The notes under the pieces: model-generated
Database searches by the model: none
What the model saw: only the letters and a program-made list of their open reading frames with translations
Told to the model about the DNA's origin: nothing
Made by a program: the position numbers and the translations under genes
DNA from: Helicobacter canis
GTDB taxonomy: Bacteria > Campylobacterota > Campylobacteria > Campylobacterales > Helicobacteraceae
Assembly (NCBI RefSeq): GCF_008693005.1
Contig: NZ_VXKE01000014.1
Span: 1-64,000, forward strand
Length of the DNA: 64,000 nucleotides
Direction: 5' to 3'
Part shown: piece by piece, positions 59,905-64,000 of the stretch
Layout: each line of letters begins with the position of its first letter
How positions within the stretch are numbered: position 1 is the first letter of the stretch

Positions 59905-62373
59905 CTACTTTGTAAGCGTGGTGGCGTTAGATTCTAGCTCGTAGGAGTAGATCTTTTGCGTATCGATTTGGAAGTCAAAAAACTCAGAGCGAAAATCCGC
60001 TAAAGACACGAAGTTGTAGTTTGTGGCAGCGGCTTTGTAGTTTTGAGCGGCTTGATAGAGTAGCCCTAGTGCGTAGCGCGCTTCATAGGCGGTGGGGGTC
60101 TCCATTTTAGCAAGTTGTAAAAGTAAGGTCGCATCAGCATAGTTCCCAGCACCCACGGCAGAAACTGCTGTGAGAAAGCGCGTGTGGCTGTCGTCTTCTT
60201 TGAGCTCATCAACAAGCATATTAAAAATCGTATAGGCTTTTTGGAAGTCTTTTTGGTAGATACTAATTGCTCCAAGTGTCTGCAAAGTGCCGCGCGGGTC
60301 GTCATCTTTAGCGGTTAGGTGGTTTTGCATAATGCGTGCTTGATTTTGCAAAGAGCCTGTGATAAAGCCCGTATAGACATAGAGCTCCCTAGGCAAAGCC
60401 CCGCCATAATACAGCGGGCGTAGATCTAGGGTATTGGAGTTAAATAAGTTATACATATTGATACTAATATCTTGCAAGCTCTCGCCAAAGCTCTTAGTAA
60501 GCACGGCTAAAATATTTACGACCACATCATTTGGAAAAATAGCCTTAAGTGCGTTGATGTTATCTAGCATACCTTGCTTGTCTTTGTTTTTAAGCGCATA
60601 GACAAACTCTAGTGCGTAGTAAATAGGCTCTTTGACCTTGGCTTGTGCGATCCAGTCGCTTTCTTGGATTTGGTTGTCATTTAGGTAGTTTAGGAAGTTT
60701 TCTACAAATGTGTGCTTGGCTGGGTCTTGGGTGTGGTCTTGGATTTCGTGGTTTTGGAAAGACTGCACCATATCAAATACCACGCGCTCGGTATCTTTGT
60801 GGCTAAATCGCCCTGTGAGCACTGCAAAGATTCCAGAGAGATAGTCGCTTTGATCAAGATAATATGAGCGGATAAAATGCGCATAGGCATCATCATACTG
60901 CCCAAGCTGTGCATAGACTAGCCCTAGGTTGTAGTATAAAATCGCGTGGTTTGGGTTTGTTTTTGTAACATTTTTGAGAAATACCAACGCCTGCCGCAGA
61001 TCCTTACTCTCAAGTGCGACAAGCGTGCGGATAATTTCTTTGTCGATTTTAGAGGTCGTGGCAGAGCGTAGAAGGATATTTTTCCCCTCTGTGATATTGA
61101 GCTGGGCGAAGTTGCTTGCTTGTGTGATTTCTTCTAATGCACGCTTTGCATCAAACACTCGATATGGTGCGAAGTAAAAGAGCATTTTGTAGCCGATTTT
61201 GTCCTTATTCTCAAAGTCGCGCTCCCAAAAGGTCTTTTGCGCGATGCCCACATCAAAGAGCTCTGGATTGATGGTGACTTTAATGGGGTAGGTGGTCTTT
61301 GCCTGCTCGTGGATTTTCTTGCTTGAAGCGATAGAATCTAAGCTTGCTGCTGCTGCTGCATAGTTGCCAAGCTTTAGCTCAATAATTTGCAGTGCCATAA
61401 GGGCTTCTACATCATTTGGGTGTTGTTGCAGGAACTTGACTAGATGATTTCTTGCTGGAGTGTATTCGCCCTTGCGTGCATAAAGTAGCCCGATAGATTT
61501 GTTGTCTTCTGGGTCTGCGGCAGCTTGTAGGTGCTCTAGGGCATTTGTATCATCACCAAAGATAGTGAAAATATGGGCGGCTAGGCGGTTGTTTTGCGCA
61601 CTAAAGTCTAGGGAGTTTGGGTTAAGTAAGGGGCTTAGGGCTTCAAAATACTTGTCTTCATAGTAGGAGACAAGAGCGTAGGCATAGCTGTAAAATGGCT
61701 CGTTGATAATCTCGCTTAGGTTGTCATTAGCGACTTTGACATAGTGCCCATATAAATCAAATCGATCTAGCTTCAATGCAGCCACTGCCGCATTGATCGC
61801 GCTTGCAGAGACATTTTGCCCCGTTTGGATCGAGTCGCTATAAGCTGCGATGGCATCTTGATAGAGCTGGGATTTTAGCTCCATTGTGCCTAGGTTGTAG
61901 CTAGCGATTGATTGGGAAAAGTCAGCGATCTTGCGGAAGACTTCATACGCTTCTTGGCGGTAGCCTTGATCATAGAGCACATTGCCTTTAATGATAAGAT
62001 TATCCACGCTAGAATCTGGGGCATCTTCATCAGGGGCAGGAAGTGGCGTGCTGATGAGCTTTTGCACTTCTTCTTGGGAGATTTCATTGACTACACTTTC
62101 TTGTGTCGCTTCTTGCTCGGGCTTTTTTGTCTTTTTGCTTGGCATAAGTGCTAGAATCAGCAGCAAAAGCAGCAGCAAAACTAGCACTGCCCCTCCTCCT
62201 AGCACGCTATAAAAGGCGATTTTATTCTGCTTAAGCTTTTGGATCTGGGGGCTAAGGCTAGCAAATAGCCCTTGCATAGGAGCTAGAATCTTCTGCAGCT
62301 TTTCACTAAGCCCTTTAGACTCGGTGGCTTGGGTCTGCTCTTGCTCTTCTTGGATACTATTTACATCTGCCAT
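59905..62373 (-). CDS. Membrane-anchored TPR protein
   Basis: An 822-residue protein. A cytoplasmic N-terminus and one membrane helix (about 54-77) are followed by a very long series of TPR-like helical repeats reaching the C-terminus. The function is unknown; the gene between serS and uvrD in H. pylori (HP1479) is of the same kind as I recall. It may organise envelope or flagellar proteins. It follows serS by 10 bases. Confidence 0.7.
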   Translation of the reverse strand: MADVNSIQEEQEQTQATESKGLSEKLQKILAPMQGLFASLSPQIQKLKQNKIAFYSVLGGGAVLVLLLLLLLILALMPSKKTKKPEQEATQESVVNEISQEEVQKLISTPLPAPDEDAPDSSVDNLIIKGNVLYDQGYRQEAYEVFRKIADFSQSIASYNLGTMELKSQLYQDAIAAYSDSIQTGQNVSASAINAAVAALKLDRFDLYGHYVKVANDNLSEIINEPFYSYAYALVSYYEDKYFEALSPLLNPNSLDFSAQNNRLAAHIFTIFGDDTNALEHLQAAADPEDNKSIGLLYARKGEYTPARNHLVKFLQQHPNDVEALMALQIIELKLGNYAAAAASLDSIASSKKIHEQAKTTYPIKVTINPELFDVGIAQKTFWERDFENKDKIGYKMLFYFAPYRVFDAKRALEEITQASNFAQLNITEGKNILLRSATTSKIDKEIIRTLVALESKDLRQALVFLKNVTKTNPNHAILYYNLGLVYAQLGQYDDAYAHFIRSYYLDQSDYLSGIFAVLTGRFSHKDTERVVFDMVQSFQNHEIQDHTQDPAKHTFVENFLNYLNDNQIQESDWIAQAKVKEPIYYALEFVYALKNKDKQGMLDNINALKAIFPNDVVVNILAVLTKSFGESLQDISINMYNLFNSNTLDLRPLYYGGALPRELYVYTGFITGSLQNQARIMQNHLTAKDDDPRGTLQTLGAISIYQKDFQKAYTIFNMLVDELKEDDSHTRFLTAVSAVGAGNYADATLLLQLAKMETPTAYEARYALGLLYQAAQNYKAAATNYNFVSLADFRSEFFDFQIDTQKIYSYELESNATTLTK

Positions 62374-62383
62374 AGCTCTAATC

Positions 62384-63691
62384 TTATAAGTAGGATTCTA
62401 GGACTTTGGGGATAGCGATTGTGCCATCTTTTTGCTGGTGGTTTTCCATAATGGCTACAAGCGTGCGCCCCACGGCTAGAGATGAGCCATTAAGTGTGTG
62501 GGCGAAGTGGTTTTTGCCATTTTCTTTGTAGCGGATTTTGGCTCGCCTTGCTTGGAAATCGCGCGTGTTGCTAACAGAGCTTATCTCGCGGTAGCAGCCC
62601 TGCCCGGGCAGCCACACTTCTATATCAATGGTATTACTCGCGCTAAAGCCTAAATCCCCGCTACACAAGCGCACAAAGCGGTGGGGCAGCCCTAGATCGC
62701 TTAAGATTTTGCTAGCGGTGCGGAGCATTTTCTCTTGCATTGTATCACTTTGGCTTGGGTGCGTGATCGCCACTAGCTCGACTTTGTCAAATTGATGCTC
62801 ACGGATAATGCCCCTTGTATCGCGCCCAGCACTGCCGGCTTCTTTGCGGAAGCAGGGCGTTTGCGCAGTTAGGCAAATAGGCAGGTCATTAGCACTAATA
62901 ATGCAGTCATTATAGAGATTTGTAAGCGTGATTTCCGCAGTGGAGATGAGGTAGAGACTATGCCCCTTTTTCTTTATGCCCTTAGATTCTACCGCGCTAG
63001 AATCTGGCTCTTCAAAGCTTGCTAGCTTAAACATATCATCTTCAAATTTTGGTAGCTGTCCTGTGCCAAAGAGCATTGCGCTATTAACAATCACTGGCGT
63101 GCTAACAAGCTCAAAGCCCGCCTTGCGATTGCTATCGATCATAAAGTTTATAAGTGCGCGAGAGAGTAGCGCGCCTTCCTTGCGCAGGACTGAGAAGCGA
63201 CTTTTAGCCAGCTTTACCCCAGCGGCAAAGTCGATCCAGCCATTTTGCTCTGCTAGCTCAAAATGCTCTTTAGGAGTGAAGTCAAACTCTCTAGGAGTTA
63301 GAATGCGCTCTAGCTCGACATTCTCGCTCTCATCTTTGCCACTTGGCGTGTGGGAGTCTGGGAGATTGGGGATAGTGGCAAGGCTAGATTCTAGCTCTTC
63401 TTGCAAGGCTCGCACGACTTCTTGCGCTTGGGCTATGGCTTGCTTGTTAGATTCTAGCTCCTTGCGCAGTGTCTCTAGTGCGCTAGATTCTACCCCTTGT
63501 GCCCTTTGTGCGCCAAAGAGCTTGGAGTTTTTGTTTTGTAGCTCTTGGAGTGATTCTAGGGACTGCTTGGCAAGCTTTAGCTTGCTAGCTAGCGTGCTTA
63601 ACTCTTGCAAGGTGCTAGAATCTACTTGCCTTTTGCTTAAGGCAGAAGCGACATAGTCAAAATCTTGGAGTAAAAGTTTAATATCTATCAT
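62384..63691 (-). CDS. serS: Seryl-tRNA synthetase
   Basis: SerRS charges tRNA-Ser. The 435 residues have an N-terminal coiled coil (about 25-105) that grips the long tRNA arm, and the class II core with motif 2 ([14 protein letters not shown], then HQFDKVE) and motif 3 ([17 protein letters not shown]). The coiled-coil tip is rich in LES/LDS tripeptides from the iterated word. The matching tRNA-Ser is at 3465-3552. Confidence 0.96.
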   Translation of the reverse strand: MIDIKLLLQDFDYVASALSKRQVDSSTLQELSTLASKLKLAKQSLESLQELQNKNSKLFGAQRAQGVESSALETLRKELESNKQAIAQAQEVVRALQEELESSLATIPNLPDSHTPSGKDESENVELERILTPREFDFTPKEHFELAEQNGWIDFAAGVKLAKSRFSVLRKEGALLSRALINFMIDSNRKAGFELVSTPVIVNSAMLFGTGQLPKFEDDMFKLASFEEPDSSAVESKGIKKKGHSLYLISTAEITLTNLYNDCIISANDLPICLTAQTPCFRKEAGSAGRDTRGIIREHQFDKVELVAITHPSQSDTMQEKMLRTASKILSDLGLPHRFVRLCSGDLGFSASNTIDIEVWLPGQGCYREISSVSNTRDFQARRAKIRYKENGKNHFAHTLNGSSLAVGRTLVAIMENHQQKDGTIAIPKVLESYL

Positions 63692-63759
63692 TGCTAGCCT
63701 TAGAAAGGGAGTTTGTGCGTGATTTTAGCAAAAATGTAGTAGGTTTGCACGCGCCCTGC

Positions 63760-64000
63760 CTAAAAGCTCTCGCCAAACCACTGCGCTATGGAGCTGCGGA
63801 TCGTCTGGCGCAGCTGGATTCCAGCGATGATGTCTGTGGCTAGGGCTTTTTGCAGTAGGCTCACTGCGCCGTTGCGAAACTTGCTTAGATATGGGTGGTC
63901 AATCTGCGCCCAATCGCCTAGAAACACGATCCTGCTATCATCTCCAAGCCTTGTGCCAATGAGCTTGATCGTGGCGTTTGAGGCATTTTGCACTTCATCA
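63760..64000 (-). CDS. PhoH-like ATPase, C-terminal part only
   Basis: The frame runs off the right edge; about 80 C-terminal residues are seen, beginning DEVQNASNATIKLIGTR and continuing RIVFLGDWAQIDHPYL, the Walker B and sensor region of PhoH-family ATPases (often with an N-terminal PIN domain). Its role, perhaps RNA processing or stress, cannot be given from this fragment. Transcription would go into the serS cluster after a 68-base gap. Confidence 0.75.
   Translation of the reverse strand, partial: DEVQNASNATIKLIGTRLGDDSRIVFLGDWAQIDHPYLSKFRNGAVSLLQKALATDIIAGIQLRQTIRSSIAQWFGESF

Noticed and set aside
1-64000. CRISPR arrays, insertion sequences and additional tRNA or rRNA genes
   Set aside because: No regularly spaced direct repeats, no transposase frames and no further tRNA T-loop signatures were seen.

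Overview
The window looks like a chromosomal segment of a Helicobacter, probably an enterohepatic or gastric species with a fairly high GC content (roughly 45% by eye) rather than H. pylori itself. Several gene neighbourhoods match H. pylori as I remember it: nudH-lysC-hobA-holB-folP, flgA-uvrD-TPR gene-serS, and a restriction-modification block next to fabD-mtn. HobA, ThyX, the long FolP, Hcp-type cysteine-rich Sel1 proteins and pseudaminic acid genes also fit. Species cannot be fixed from the sequence alone.

Layout. 1-3.3 kb: start of an MBOAT acyltransferase and trpEGD, all on the minus strand. 3.4-6.8 kb: tRNA-Ser(GGA), a TonB-dependent receptor with a His-rich loop, a divergent Fur/Zur-type regulator and a DinB-like protein. 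6.9-13.5 kb: dapF with an internal insertion, a PseH-PseI fusion, a TPR glycosyltransferase, a DUF465 protein, a BrkB-type membrane protein and trpF. 13.5-24.2 kb: a long minus-strand run, nudH-lysC-hobA-holB-folP-asmA-like-proB-proA-trpB-trpA. 24.2-31.9 kb: a Na/Pi cotransporter, an array of Hcp/Sel1 genes and remnants, purB and a HARE-HTH gene. 31.9-37.8 kb: a haem-motif chemoreceptor, the fliR-thyX-glmU cluster and an ArsB-like carrier. 38-45.5 kb: an accessory region with duplicated outer-membrane genes, an MsrB/M15 chimera, a truncated ArsB, a MazEF pair and a methyltransferase-rich restriction block with remnants. 45.5-64 kb: housekeeping genes fabD, mtn, a pseudopilin, msrB, a CDF exporter, ndh, rpmI-rplT, nrfHA, polA, flgA-uvrD, a TPR protein, serS and the end of a PhoH-type gene.

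The strongest unexplained signal is a short, almost palindromic word, TAGAWTCTA (often extended to CTAGAWTCTAG). It recurs at about 2-3 copies per kb in core DNA, in both orientations and inside genes as well as between them. In coding sequence it is mostly read as Leu-Glu-Ser or Leu-Asp-Ser in weakly conserved loops, and pairs of it form stem-loops after several genes. It is sparse in the restriction block, which suggests recent import of that DNA. It resembles in kind the HIP1 palindrome of cyanobacteria or the uptake words of Neisseria and Pasteurellaceae, but I know of no description in Helicobacter.

Functionally the window combines amino-acid synthesis (Trp, Pro, the Asp family, DAP), flagellar assembly and probably its glycosylation (FliR, FlgA, PseHI, perhaps the TPR glycosyltransferase), anaerobic nitrite respiration (NrfHA), metal handling (receptor/Zur, CDF, ArsB) and DNA replication and repair. 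Accessory DNA is concentrated at 26-29.5 kb and 37.8-45.5 kb.
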